Translations under genes and position numbers: made by a program | Shown here: positions 8,701-16,566 of the stretch, piece by piece | Numbering within the stretch: position 1 is the first letter of the stretch | How the letters are laid out: each line of letters starts with the position of its first letter | IMG/VR virus record: IMGVR_UViG_3300008262_002626 | Coordinates: 27,077 to 91,076 of that record | DNA length: 64,000 nucleotides | From: a virus | Direction: 5' to 3' (one strand) | Notes under the pieces: model-generated | Seen by the model: the letters and a program-made list of their open reading frames with translations, nothing else | What the model was told of the DNA's origin: nothing | Database searches by the model: none

Positions 8701-9151
8701 CAAATGACCACTTAAACATCTTAGAAATTTCTTGCTTAAAATGCTGTTCTTTGAATGAGCTAGTTTCAAATCTAGTCAGCAATATCTGATATCTTTCGTA
8801 GTCTTTGGTTAATTTCATATTGTATTTAAACACTTGAGAATCAATATGATTTGCCCAGTATTGTGTATCCAAGCGTTTAATTTCTTGTAGTTTTTCTAAC
8901 TTAATCTCGTTATAGGCTTTTGCTGCCATAAGAGCACAGGTTTTTAAGAAAAACTCTCCTACATGCTGATCATGTTTAAAATTATACACAGACCAGTTGC
9001 CGGCTTTGGTCTGTTTAACGATAAAGTCTTCGTAGGATATCGAACCGTTGGGTAAAACTGTAATAGGAAGATTGCGATCTAGCTCTTCCTTAAATTGTTC
9101 AGCTAGGGCTCGTACTTTAGAACGATTGATTTTATGTTTTGATTTTTTCAT
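8696..9151 (-). CDS. Conserved phage protein, unknown function
   Basis: A 151-residue basic protein. The start MKKSKHKINRSK is chosen over an ATG two codons upstream because both lie within the end of the preceding gene and the inner one is typical. It is rich in Lys and aromatic residues, with no transmembrane segment or catalytic motif that I recognise. It overlaps the preceding small gene by 20 bases and so is probably co-translated with it. Similar proteins occur in T4-like marine phages. Confidence 0.7.
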   Translation of the reverse strand: MKKSKHKINRSKVRALAEQFKEELDRNLPITVLPNGSISYEDFIVKQTKAGNWSVYNFKHDQHVGEFFLKTCALMAAKAYNEIKLEKLQEIKRLDTQYWANHIDSQVFKYNMKLTKDYERYQILLTRFETSSFKEQHFKQEISKMFKWSFV

Positions 9152-9341
9152 TTGCAACTACAGTAGGATTTTCCATTCCTATCTTAGTTACCAAACTTTT
9201 GCGGATCATGGCCTCAACTTTGAATTGCTCGTGTTCGCTTAGAGTAGAGAGCTTAACTGGACGAGTTAGCTTTTTTAATATTTCTGCTTCTTCGTTAGTA
9301 GTCCAGATTTCGAAGTTATCAACTAGTTCGCTTATTTTCAT
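9132..9341 (-). CDS. Small conserved protein
   Basis: A 69-residue acidic/helical protein beginning MKISELVDN, one of several proteins here with an M(K/R)xxEL/F start. It overlaps its upstream neighbour by four bases (ATGA). Function unknown. Confidence 0.7.
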   Translation of the reverse strand: MKISELVDNFEIWTTNEEAEILKKLTRPVKLSTLSEHEQFKVEAMIRKSLVTKIGMENPTVVANEKIKT

Positions 9342-10036
9342 AGCCCAGATAGTTTCTTAATTGCTAGTAGTTCTTGATTTTCAAACTTTAGACTTGGATT
9401 TGTAGGATGTTGTCCAGGAAGACCAATAAAATCTAAACCTCTACCTACCATATTTGATTTTTGTAGGTATTCGGGACTTAGTCCATCCTTGCCAATCAAT
9501 CTTGCAATAGTTGTTGGATCTGTAGTTTTCTCCCACTCAACTGGAGAAAGTACTTTTTTGTCTCTAGGTACTTGTCCTGACTGTACCGCTTTGATTCTAT
9601 ATTCTAACTGCTTCTTTTCCCAGGGTTGGGTAGCCTGTTGCATTAATGCAGTCAGCTGAGAAATATAATTTTGTGCTAGTTGATCATTAGGACCTTCTTC
9701 CATGTTCTTTTCAGCATTGACTGTAGTACCAGGTGCAATATTATCAGGAGTATTTAAGGTTAAAGTATTATTCTCGCCGGGTTTTAATTGTGATAGTTCG
9801 ACAGTTTTGGCCTGCCCGTCTGGTCCGGTAATAGTTGCTGTGCCTGCGGCTTGGTTAACCTGGGAAATTTTACCTACCATACCACCTGGTTGCGTTTCGT
9901 TGACTTTCTTTTTGTCATCTCCCGGAGCAACAGGACCTTGTGGCTTTATCGGCTCAATATACTGCTTTGGCTTCTGTGCATACTTTTTAGCTCTAAAGCC
10001 TTTTTTATGTTCACCTACGATCTGATTAACCTTCAT
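9338..10036 (-). CDS. Probable virion-associated protein
   Basis: A 232-residue protein. I start it at MKVNQIVGEHKK because GGAG lies seven bases upstream. The N-terminus MKVNQIVGE resembles a T4 capsid-targeting sequence followed by a possible protease site. Residues 50-110 resemble a small beta-barrel with Gly-rich turns (ATITGPDGQAKTVELSQL). The C-terminal half is helical. It overlaps the nucleotidyltransferase gene by 11 bases. No enzymatic motif is visible. Confidence 0.7.
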   Translation of the reverse strand: MKVNQIVGEHKKGFRAKKYAQKPKQYIEPIKPQGPVAPGDDKKKVNETQPGGMVGKISQVNQAAGTATITGPDGQAKTVELSQLKPGENNTLTLNTPDNIAPGTTVNAEKNMEEGPNDQLAQNYISQLTALMQQATQPWEKKQLEYRIKAVQSGQVPRDKKVLSPVEWEKTTDPTTIARLIGKDGLSPEYLQKSNMVGRGLDFIGLPGQHPTNPSLKFENQELLAIKKLSGL

Positions 10037-10727
10037 TTTGTTCTCCAATGCTAAGACTAGCACTTTCTAATTTGTCTATATATTTACGCAATTTATCAAT
10101 CTTACCTCTCGCTCTGAGTAACTTAAAAGCTAGATTTTCAACAGAATGTTCGCCGCCTTGTTCTAGGCCTGCTTGGCGGAGTCGTCTTATATTAGCCATA
10201 GTTTCTTTGGCTGTGGTTAGATCATCAGATTTTAATGCTTGATTGATGCGTGAAGCATAGTTTCGAGCTTTGCTTTTTACTTCTTGTGCTGTAGCACGAG
10301 GTGCTCCCGGTTTTGGTTCACTGAGCCAGCTGTTATTTAAAACACTATAGATTCCAGCCGAGTAGTGTCGTTGTTCGTGGTCTTGTACATAAAGTTCTAC
10401 ATCGATATCTTTGATTTTAATAGAGTATCGACTGTTGTAGACATTCTTTTTAGCATCGTAGAGTTCTACCTTTTCCGGTGAGTCTACTACTGCTACTAGG
10501 TGCAGATCTAGATCACTGCTGTCGTTATAACCATAGCTGGCATTTGAGCCACTAATAGTTATGTCTTTAAGATCTAGTTTTTCTACGTTGAGATATTCTG
10601 CGAAGTGTCGAGCTATTTTTAGTAGTTGTAGTCTAACTTCGGGTATGAGTTTATTGTTGTCCCAGAGTTTAGGATTTAACTCGGGATGATAGGTAATAGG
10701 AGCAACTGATAGTTCTTGAAAGTTCAT
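10026..10727 (-). CDS. Nucleotidyltransferase-fold protein
   Basis: A 233-residue protein with the DNA polymerase beta-like signature GSNASYGYNDSSDLDLHLV (residues about 58-76): a Gly-Ser turn followed by the metal-binding DxD-type pair. This predicts transfer of a nucleotide to an unknown acceptor. The C-terminal third (about 150-230) is helical and basic. The N-terminus MNFQELSVAP belongs to the family of short signatures in this cluster. It sits among structural genes, so it may be packaged. Confidence 0.75.
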   Translation of the reverse strand: MNFQELSVAPITYHPELNPKLWDNNKLIPEVRLQLLKIARHFAEYLNVEKLDLKDITISGSNASYGYNDSSDLDLHLVAVVDSPEKVELYDAKKNVYNSRYSIKIKDIDVELYVQDHEQRHYSAGIYSVLNNSWLSEPKPGAPRATAQEVKSKARNYASRINQALKSDDLTTAKETMANIRRLRQAGLEQGGEHSVENLAFKLLRARGKIDKLRKYIDKLESASLSIGEQNEG

Positions 10728-10730
10728 TCA

Positions 10731-11015
10731 TTATTTAAAGAATTGTGCTACGCTATCCCAATGACTTGACATCCAACCAAGCACGGCCATGCCGCCTAGT
10801 ATCATGTAAGTCCATTTCATCTTAAACCCTTCTAGGTCTTTGATCTTTCCAGCAAGTTGGGCGTGTTGTTCGCAACTGGCATCATACATGGTCTTTAGTT
10901 GTGCTTTGATATCGTCATGGCCAGCTTTGATGTCCACCTGCAGATGGTCAATTTTTTCATCTAAGTTAGCTACTTTCGTTTCGACTATACCAAGTCGTTC
11001 TGCTGTTGTCGCCAT
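10731..11015 (-). CDS. Coiled-coil protein with C-terminal membrane anchor (XhlA/holin-like)
   Basis: A 94-residue protein. Residues 5-65 form heptad-like coiled coil, and residues about 70-86 form one hydrophobic helix (WTYMILGGMAVLGWM) followed by a short tail. This architecture resembles haemolysin XhlA-type membrane proteins found next to phage lysis genes, so a role in lysis is possible but unproven. Confidence 0.6.
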   Translation of the reverse strand: MATTAERLGIVETKVANLDEKIDHLQVDIKAGHDDIKAQLKTMYDASCEQHAQLAGKIKDLEGFKMKWTYMILGGMAVLGWMSSHWDSVAQFFK

Positions 11016-11094
11016 CGTGGCATTCTCCGTTATTAAGTCAGGGCTCTTATGAGCATGTGCCTAATCAAAAATGCCTTGTAGTTGCCTTATGATA

Positions 11095-11102
11095 TATTTA
11101 TT
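11095..11102 (-). promoter_or_regulatory. T4-type late promoter
   Basis: AATAAATA on the minus strand, 80 bases upstream of the coiled-coil membrane protein gene and overlapping the end of the gene at 11101. Confidence 0.5.
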
Positions 11103-11502
11103 AAAGTTGTTTAAAAATAATGTTGCGGGCATCGCCATCTGTTACAAAAACAGCATAGTTTTGCTCCATAGATTCGTCTAATCCACTAATATAAGGTACA
11201 CCCTCAAAGTCATTTATTAAAAATGAAACAGGATTATTCAAATCTCCGAATAGGTAATCTTTTTCTACTTCAAATTCAAAAACCCAAACTTTTATTATTT
11301 TACTAGTTTTAAATCCAACTACGTTACCTGCTACTGTTATTACTTCAGGTTTTTTAGAAAAAGATACATTTGCCCTCATACCTAAAGTTTGAAGAACTGT
11401 TTGGAAGTTTTGTTCCTTCCATCGATCTGTTTCTTGTCCAGAAATATTTCTATATTGTTCTGTATTAGTAATATCAACTGTAGTATAGATAGTATAACGC
11501 AT
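11101..11502 (-). CDS. Conserved T4-like marine phage protein
   Basis: A 133-residue protein beginning MRYTIYTTVDITNT, a start I recognise from a family conserved in T4-like cyanophages. Mostly beta with no catalytic motif. Separated by a strong terminator from the gene upstream. Function unknown. Confidence 0.75.
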   Translation of the reverse strand: MRYTIYTTVDITNTEQYRNISGQETDRWKEQNFQTVLQTLGMRANVSFSKKPEVITVAGNVVGFKTSKIIKVWVFEFEVEKDYLFGDLNNPVSFLINDFEGVPYISGLDESMEQNYAVFVTDGDARNIIFKQL

Positions 11503-11520
11503 GGCTGTATTTAACAGTCA

Positions 11521-11547
11521 TAAAAAAAGCCTACTATAAAGTAGGCT
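11521..11547 (-). terminator. Intrinsic terminator
   Basis: 8-bp stem AGCCTACT/AGTAGGCT (11528-11547) with a four-base loop, followed on the minus strand by seven T residues. It ends the short transcript of the gene at 11569-11901. Confidence 0.9.
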
Positions 11548-11568
11548 TCCCTTCCCATCCCTAGGAAA

Positions 11569-11901
11569 TTATACTGGGTTCTGATCGAAATCAGCAACAA
11601 CAGCTAGAGTAATGTCTGTACCGTAGTCGCCTGAGCTAGTACCGATAGTACCTGTTCCTTGAACTGCTAGGTAAACTGGATCTGTACCGATAGTTCCTGC
11701 GATACCTGCAACTGTGAATGCATCGTTTGTTGAACCAACGTCTGTTCCAACTGTTAGTGCTTTGATAACTGCAACTAATTCAGCTTCTGTTGCGTTGCCT
11801 GTTCCTTTGTTTACGCTAACAATGCGTGTACGTGGGCCTAGGCCGTTTACTGTTGATAATTGCTCGTAATTAGCAATGACTGTTCCTGATAATGCTGGCA
11901 T
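11569..11901 (-). CDS. Small Gly/Thr-rich probable structural protein
   Basis: A 110-residue low-complexity beta protein (MPALSGTVIANYEQL...), rich in Gly, Thr, Val and Ala with no charged clusters, as in head-decoration or tail proteins. It is a monocistronic unit with a late promoter 55 bases upstream and a strong terminator after it, the layout of an abundant late product. Assignment as a decoration or structural protein is inference. Confidence 0.7.
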   Translation of the reverse strand: MPALSGTVIANYEQLSTVNGLGPRTRIVSVNKGTGNATEAELVAVIKALTVGTDVGSTNDAFTVAGIAGTIGTDPVYLAVQGTGTIGTSSGDYGTDITLAVVADFDQNPV

Positions 11902-11955
11902 AATAATTTCTCCTCTTTAGCATTAAACCTACCACTCCGTAGGCTTTTGTATATG

Positions 11956-11963
11956 TATTTATT
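11956..11963 (-). promoter_or_regulatory. T4-type late promoter
   Basis: AATAAATA on the minus strand upstream of the small structural gene at 11569-11901. Confidence 0.7.
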
Positions 11964-11983
11964 ATTTGGACTAGAAATCTAGC

Positions 11984-12826
11984 TTAAAGGGCCAGTTTTT
12001 GGCGAATAGATTTGAACCAATCTACTGTGCCTTCTTTTACGGCTACACCCTTTTTAGCCATATCGTCACGGAACTGTGCTAGGCGAGGGCTGTCTATGCC
12101 CCCAACAGCATCTATAATGCTTTCAGCACTGCCTAGATCGTCTGCTGTAGCTTTAGGACCTAGCACAATGCGAGCAAGCTCGTCAACATCTTGTGTTACG
12201 ATTTCTCCAGTAGCACGATTTTTTAGGCTACCGCCAAACCCGTCATACTGGAATGTCTTAGGAGGGTGTCCTGGAATACTGTTAACTAGACTAGATACTG
12301 CTAACTGTTGATCAACACCTTTGTACGGACTGTCTTTGCGACTGTAATCATGCTCATGATGACGTCCGATAGCATGGGCATTTTTCATAGTCATTAGATC
12401 TATTTGAAAGTATGCAGGTAGGCCTTCTATTTCTTTGCCCACAGGCAAGCCTATGTGTACATTTTTACCAATCTGTGTAGTTGGAAACTGCTGGCTCATT
12501 GCTTTAGCCAGGGCAACACGTACTTCTTTGTCGTCTGCTTCCGGTGCTAGGCCAAGTTTGCCTTTGATTGCATCTGTGTCAATAAACACGTCAACATCAC
12601 CGGAATCAATTTTAGTAGTTCCTTTCTTGGCAAAACGATGTTCTGGGTCAAATGATCCGGCGCCACCACTACGCCAAAAACCTGGATCACCTAGGTCTGC
12701 TAGAATAGGCTGTAGTTGCTTTTTGATCTGTAAAAACTGTTCTTTGCTTAGGCGGACTAATACACCCTTTTCTGGGTTATTGTCTAGCGCATCTATTCCT
12801 AGCTTTTTAAGAGCATTACCACTCAT
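11984..12826 (-). CDS. Second nucleotidyltransferase-fold protein
   Basis: A 280-residue protein with a probable nucleotidyltransferase core: SGDVDVFIDTD (residues about 75-85) supplies the two-aspartate motif and FQIDLMTM (about 144) the third acidic strand. Unlike the gene at 10026 it lacks the M(K/R)xxE N-terminal signature. It overlaps the preceding small gene by four bases. Substrate unknown. Confidence 0.65.
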   Translation of the reverse strand: MSGNALKKLGIDALDNNPEKGVLVRLSKEQFLQIKKQLQPILADLGDPGFWRSGGAGSFDPEHRFAKKGTTKIDSGDVDVFIDTDAIKGKLGLAPEADDKEVRVALAKAMSQQFPTTQIGKNVHIGLPVGKEIEGLPAYFQIDLMTMKNAHAIGRHHEHDYSRKDSPYKGVDQQLAVSSLVNSIPGHPPKTFQYDGFGGSLKNRATGEIVTQDVDELARIVLGPKATADDLGSAESIIDAVGGIDSPRLAQFRDDMAKKGVAVKEGTVDWFKSIRQKLAL

Positions 12827-13074
12827 TCTTTAGATTCCTGAATACGTTTAACACCACGCTTAAATTTCGCAGGATCACCTGATTTAATGCTATTGATAAA
12901 TCTACGCTCAAGTTCTGCGGCTGTTTCGATATCGTAATGTTCTCTAATCAGTGAGATTAGATTGATAGCACTTTGTATGATGTTACTGCCCCGGCTTTCT
13001 ACTACGAGATCAGTATCTCTACTAATCCCTAAATCCGAAAGCTCCTGCAGAATCGATCTAGTTGATTTTCTCAT
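12823..13074 (-). CDS. Small basic protein
   Basis: An 83-residue protein. A start at MRKSTR (13074) is preferred because a late promoter lies at 13093-13100, which would put the transcript start downstream of the alternative ATG at 13092. GGAAG lies nine bases before the chosen ATG. The N-terminus contains SILQELSD, similar to the (L/I)xE sites seen in neighbours. Function unknown. Confidence 0.6.
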   Translation of the reverse strand: MRKSTRSILQELSDLGISRDTDLVVESRGSNIIQSAINLISLIREHYDIETAAELERRFINSIKSGDPAKFKRGVKRIQESKE

Positions 13075-13092
13075 ATTTGTGTCTTCCAACAT

Positions 13093-13100
13093 TATTTATT
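13093..13100 (-). promoter_or_regulatory. T4-type late promoter
   Basis: AATAAATA on the minus strand, 18 bases from the chosen start at 13074. Confidence 0.55.
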
Positions 13101-13175
13101 GTATATTACAATATCTTTTTGGTAAAATCAAGCCGTTAGAACAGGTCAATAAATGTGCAGTTGCACACGACTCAG

Positions 13176-13183
13176 TATAAATA
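13176..13183 (+). promoter_or_regulatory. T4-type late promoter (plus strand)
   Basis: Perfect TATAAATA on the plus strand, 24 bases upstream of the ATG at 13207. It shows that the small plus-strand island is also late-transcribed. Confidence 0.75.
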
Positions 13184-13206
13184 CTGATACACACAAGGAG
13201 AGAGTA

Positions 13207-13329
13207 ATGTTTAAAAAAGTTCTATCATCAGTATGGGATTTTTTCTGTGCAGTTGGGGAAGCTCGATATGCCGCAGAATTAGCCCGCAATGGCAAATGGC
13301 GTGAAGCCCAGGAATATTGCCAGAAGTAA
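13207..13329 (+). CDS. 40-residue protein
   Basis: ATG preceded by AAGGAGAGAG at good spacing. It encodes MFKKVLSSVWDFFCAVGEAR..., an amphipathic N-terminal helix and a basic tail. First gene behind the plus-strand late promoter. Function unknown. Confidence 0.65.
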   Translation: MFKKVLSSVWDFFCAVGEARYAAELARNGKWREAQEYCQK

Positions 13330-13330
13330 T

Positions 13331-13540
13331 ATGTTTTGCGAATTCCAAGAAGTACCGTATCACCAGTGGGGGCCGTGGCGTAATCAATGGGGTTACATAA
13401 CCACGGTAGCCCAGTTTGCTGAAGATGATATCCTGCTTAAATCTATCACCCCTTATAAAACAAATATCGTTAAACGATATAGCGACTGGGAAGATTGTCA
13501 GCGTGGGATAGAATTAATTGAACAGGATAGGAGATTCTAA
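13331..13540 (+). CDS. Small aromatic-rich protein
   Basis: A 69-residue product starting MFCEFQEVPYHQWG, chosen because the ATG follows the previous stop by one base. Trp- and Tyr-rich, no known motif. Probably translated by coupling, as no clear ribosome-binding site is seen. Confidence 0.6.
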   Translation: MFCEFQEVPYHQWGPWRNQWGYITTVAQFAEDDILLKSITPYKTNIVKRYSDWEDCQRGIELIEQDRRF

Positions 13541-13617
13541 TGACACAGTTACACTGGCAACCAATGACCGACGAAGATGTCGAATGGGTAAATAATCCAG
13601 GGAAAAAATCATGTTGA
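13540..13617 (+). CDS. 25-residue micro-ORF
   Basis: TAATG overlap with the previous stop and a strong AGGAGA site eight bases upstream. The peptide is MTQLHWQPMTDEDVEW followed by VNNPGKKSC. Small size makes this tentative. Confidence 0.4.
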   Translation: MTQLHWQPMTDEDVEWVNNPGKKSC

Positions 13618-13620
13618 CTC

Positions 13621-13649
13621 TTGATTTCTTTCCTGCAGGTATATATAAT
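13621..13649 (+). promoter_or_regulatory. Sigma-70-type promoter
   Basis: TTGATT, a 17-bp spacer, then TATAAT, in front of the gene at 13677. The leader contains ACACATACACACAAGGAGG. Confidence 0.6.
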
Positions 13650-13676
13650 AATAACACATACACACAAGGAGGAGTT

Positions 13677-13898
13677 ATGTTTTCACCACACTTTTATATT
13701 GAATCTTTTCAGAACACTAAAAAGATTGTTACTGATCAGATCTTCAAAGATCCCGCCCTAAACAAAGCGGCACATGCATATATCGATGCACAAACCCAAT
13801 TCGCCAAGATGGCTGTTAACAACACCATTGACATGGCTAAATATTCTGTGGAAACAGTCAGCAAGTATCTGTTTCCTAAGAAGGAAGGTACCGCCTAA
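13677..13898 (+). CDS. Small helical protein, weakly phasin-like
   Basis: A 73-residue product starting at MFSPHFYIESF behind AAGGAGGAG. Wholly amphipathic-helical (FIESFQNTKKIV..., FAKMAVNNTIDMAKYS...), a pattern reminiscent of phasin family proteins, but too short to assign. Confidence 0.55.
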   Translation: MFSPHFYIESFQNTKKIVTDQIFKDPALNKAAHAYIDAQTQFAKMAVNNTIDMAKYSVETVSKYLFPKKEGTA

Positions 13899-13930
13899 AG
13901 GTACAGACATACACACACAAGGAGATTATT

Positions 13931-14215
13931 ATGTCAACAGTATTAAATGGACTACCAGAAGTGAAACTACCAGAAGTTAAATTTAACAAGAACGGCTACG
14001 AAATCCGTACAGACATCCTAGCAATGGCCAAGGACCTAGTTGAAAGCGAATATCGCGTTGCTTTCCAAGGTTGGGAAATGTCAGCACAGCGTGACGAGAA
14101 GACTGGTCAGATCGTTACTACAGTGGCTATGCCACAATTTCCAGGACTTGATAAAGTTCTAGAAACAGCTGAAAAGATGTATGGTTTTGTTAACGCTGGT
14201 GCTAGCAAGAAGTAA
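13931..14215 (+). CDS. Conserved T4-like marine phage protein
   Basis: A 94-residue protein with the signature NGYEIRTDIL...AFQGWE and a C-terminal PGLDKVLETAEKMYGFVN helix, which I recognise from a conserved cyanophage family. AAGGAG lies seven bases before the ATG. Function unknown. Last gene of the plus-strand island. Confidence 0.75.
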   Translation: MSTVLNGLPEVKLPEVKFNKNGYEIRTDILAMAKDLVESEYRVAFQGWEMSAQRDEKTGQIVTTVAMPQFPGLDKVLETAEKMYGFVNAGASKK

Positions 14216-14267
14216 TTATATCGGCTAAATGCCTTATAGTCACGCATAGCGTTTATTATATATTAGG

Positions 14268-14288
14268 ACGGGCACTACGGTGCTCGTT
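14268..14288 (+). terminator. Intrinsic terminator with UACG tetraloop
   Basis: Eight-pair stem ACGGGCAC/GTGCTCGT (one G-U pair) closed by a C(UACG)G loop, a very stable UNCG type, followed by the pyrimidine-rich TCTCTT. It ends the plus-strand island before the convergent minus-strand genes. Confidence 0.65.
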
Positions 14289-14398
14289 CTCTTATGTGAG
14301 CTTAGGGAATTTGGCCTTTACCCTTGTGCTAGTGGAAACAAGGAAAACACTAGCATTCAGCATCCTTCCATACCTTGTTGATCTAAGCTCAATAGTAT

Positions 14399-14803
14399 TT
14401 AAACTATCGACTCTCGATCAAACAGGTTAGGGTGCTTTTTACCCCAATTACGCATAATCACTGCGGCTTCGGCATTGGCTTCGTTTTCTTGTGGGCTACC
14501 GGTAGCACCAGGATCGTCGCCATCAAGTTCTCGATTTAGATCTTGTTTGTAGTGGACAAGCTCGTGTGCCAGTGTACGACAGACATCCATGATGTGTCTG
14601 TTAACTACAGTAATACGAATATGTTCGTTACCGTAGCCTCCGAAACTAGAATGTTCAACACTACCTTTAGCATCAAACTTAAATTCAAACTTAGGAAGGC
14701 TGTCAAGTTCTAAGTGTTCTGCGGCAAATCGAACAAATTCAAGCAAGGTGCTGTAAGTATCTTTACGACTCATTCCTTCGGTTAGTAGCTCTTTGATTTT
14801 CAT
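14399..14803 (-). CDS. HExxH zinc metallopeptidase-like protein
   Basis: A 134-residue protein with the zincin motif HELVH (residues 80-84) and a downstream acidic segment QENEANAEA that could provide the third zinc ligand, as in gluzincins. The N-terminus MKIKELLTEG strongly resembles the T4 capsid-targeting signal, with a possible cleavage after LTE. It could therefore be a head-packaged protease delivered into the host. That is inference. It overlaps the next gene upstream by one base. Confidence 0.75.
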   Translation of the reverse strand: MKIKELLTEGMSRKDTYSTLLEFVRFAAEHLELDSLPKFEFKFDAKGSVEHSSFGGYGNEHIRITVVNRHIMDVCRTLAHELVHYKQDLNRELDGDDPGATGSPQENEANAEAAVIMRNWGKKHPNLFDRESIV

Positions 14804-15216
14804 TACTTCTTCCTACCTTGGCAATGAGCACGTTGGCTAAATCCTTTTGGATTGTTACAGTTGATAGAACGCTTGTATTTGTCGCTCCACTCTTCACCAA
14901 TATTTTTATCTATACCTCTGCTACCTGTACCACCCTTACGACGTTTGGCAGCTAGTTCTTCAATGCCGTGGCGAATCTGTTCTAAGTTCTGCTCTAGACC
15001 CATAAACAGACCGCCCTTGGCATCACGCACAATACTCTGCCACACTAGTAAATCGTTTGACTCTGCACGTTCTGCTAGATCTTTTAATTGAGCACGGGCC
15101 TGCATGATGCGCCCTTTTAAGCTCATTGGATTAGCTTTTTCGTGGCCGTAGATTACGGGATCGTTAGGATCACCGGTCATATCTATTGGAGTTTCTAGCA
15201 GTTGATGTATCTTCAT
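14803..15216 (-). CDS. Virion-cluster protein with NPKGFSQRAHC tail
   Basis: A 137-residue protein with the capsid-targeting-like N-terminus MKIHQLLET, a helical middle (residues 30-90), and the C-terminal module INCNNPKGFSQRAHCQGRKK. This short Cys/His module is shared by many unrelated phage proteins and may be a metal-binding or assembly tag. Function unknown. Confidence 0.7.
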   Translation of the reverse strand: MKIHQLLETPIDMTGDPNDPVIYGHEKANPMSLKGRIMQARAQLKDLAERAESNDLLVWQSIVRDAKGGLFMGLEQNLEQIRHGIEELAAKRRKGGTGSRGIDKNIGEEWSDKYKRSINCNNPKGFSQRAHCQGRKK

Positions 15217-15231
15217 AATAATACTTATCTT

Positions 15232-16563
15232 TTAGTAGATTTCGCGCCACTGTAGACCTGCACCTACGTTAGTGCTCTGAGCGCCAATATTAGTTGCTAC
15301 AATCAAATAAATTTCGCTATCAGTACTGTCATAGTTTTGTACGATATAATTCTTTTTAGCTTCGCTAGGTAAGTTAGATGCTGGCGCACCACCTGCTTTT
15401 TGACTACCCTGTGTGCTGGCTCCTACCCAACCGTTGTCTAGCTCGTCACCGTCAGTCCAAGTAGTAGCATCTACATTATATTGTACACCGCTGTCATCAT
15501 CTACATCTGTCCAGGTAGTGTCGTTAAGAAAAGTACTATTGGGTAGTTTTAACAAGCGCCATTTAATACTGTCGCCATCACTGAACATCTTAAGATTGCC
15601 CATACGCACAATCATACGATTGGCATAGGTTCTAAATGCAGTTTTTAATCTAATGGCTATGATAGGCGATGTAGCACCTGCGGCAATATTTTTTAGGGTA
15701 GGACTAGTTACAGCCCAATCAATACCTGCTTCCACATAGCCACCTTCGCTGGCCACAGTACTACAGATCTGATCAAAGTAGGCACCTGTGGTTGCGCCTG
15801 TGTTTACAATTTCACAGCGTACAGGCAAGTTAGGTGTACTCATATACACAGTAGACAAATTATTAGAGTGATGGAATATGTGACAGGGTATGAATGAACC
15901 TTCGTGTACAAATCCCACAGTAACCGAACCTACCCCTAACCATTGAAACTCTATAAATGACAGTTGTGTTTTAGTAATATCTAAGCTAAATTGGCTTCCG
16001 CCTTGTCCGTTACAACTATCAATGTTCCATTCGCTTTGTGTCTTACGAACTTCTTGTGGCGCTCCAGTTATATAACTGCGTATGACCCAACTCAGTGTAC
16101 CATCGCCCGCCTGTTCAAAGTAGATGCCATTGTTGTCATCGTAGTAACCTGTGCGTTTGGTTACATTAGGTGTTGCCGCATAGAAATTAAAACTGCTGAG
16201 TATCTGCTGACTCTTGCCAGGCATATAATGATGATAGAATTTGGTCTGATGCACTACACGGCTGCTAGGATCGTTTGAGGTTGTTAGTCTAGCACAGGCT
16301 TTGTTAGGTTGAAATGCCACAGTACCGCCATTGACTAGGTAATCTACAAAGTTTGGATCTAATCCATATAAATGCTTATAGTCGCCTAAGGTAAACGGAC
16401 TAGACATACGAATACGGCCAAACGCATCTGTCTGTCCTACCTTAAGTGTGGTACGAAGCACAGGTTGCCCTAGAGCATTGTACTCCATGGTATTATGTAG
16501 GTCTAGTAGATTAGACTCATGCGGATGCTGATAGTTAGTTGAATTAGGTTGTTGAACGCCCAT
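15232..16563 (-). CDS. Tail/fibre structural protein
   Basis: A 443-residue beta-rich protein. The central segment WLGVGSVTVGFVHEGSFIP and a following His-rich strand (CHIFHHSNN) are typical of a family of phage particle proteins. No signal peptide or enzyme motif. It forms a tail-fibre-like pair with the lectin-like gene 3 bp upstream. Confidence 0.75.
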   Translation of the reverse strand: MGVQQPNSTNYQHPHESNLLDLHNTMEYNALGQPVLRTTLKVGQTDAFGRIRMSSPFTLGDYKHLYGLDPNFVDYLVNGGTVAFQPNKACARLTTSNDPSSRVVHQTKFYHHYMPGKSQQILSSFNFYAATPNVTKRTGYYDDNNGIYFEQAGDGTLSWVIRSYITGAPQEVRKTQSEWNIDSCNGQGGSQFSLDITKTQLSFIEFQWLGVGSVTVGFVHEGSFIPCHIFHHSNNLSTVYMSTPNLPVRCEIVNTGATTGAYFDQICSTVASEGGYVEAGIDWAVTSPTLKNIAAGATSPIIAIRLKTAFRTYANRMIVRMGNLKMFSDGDSIKWRLLKLPNSTFLNDTTWTDVDDDSGVQYNVDATTWTDGDELDNGWVGASTQGSQKAGGAPASNLPSEAKKNYIVQNYDSTDSEIYLIVATNIGAQSTNVGAGLQWREIY

Positions 16564-16566
16564 GGA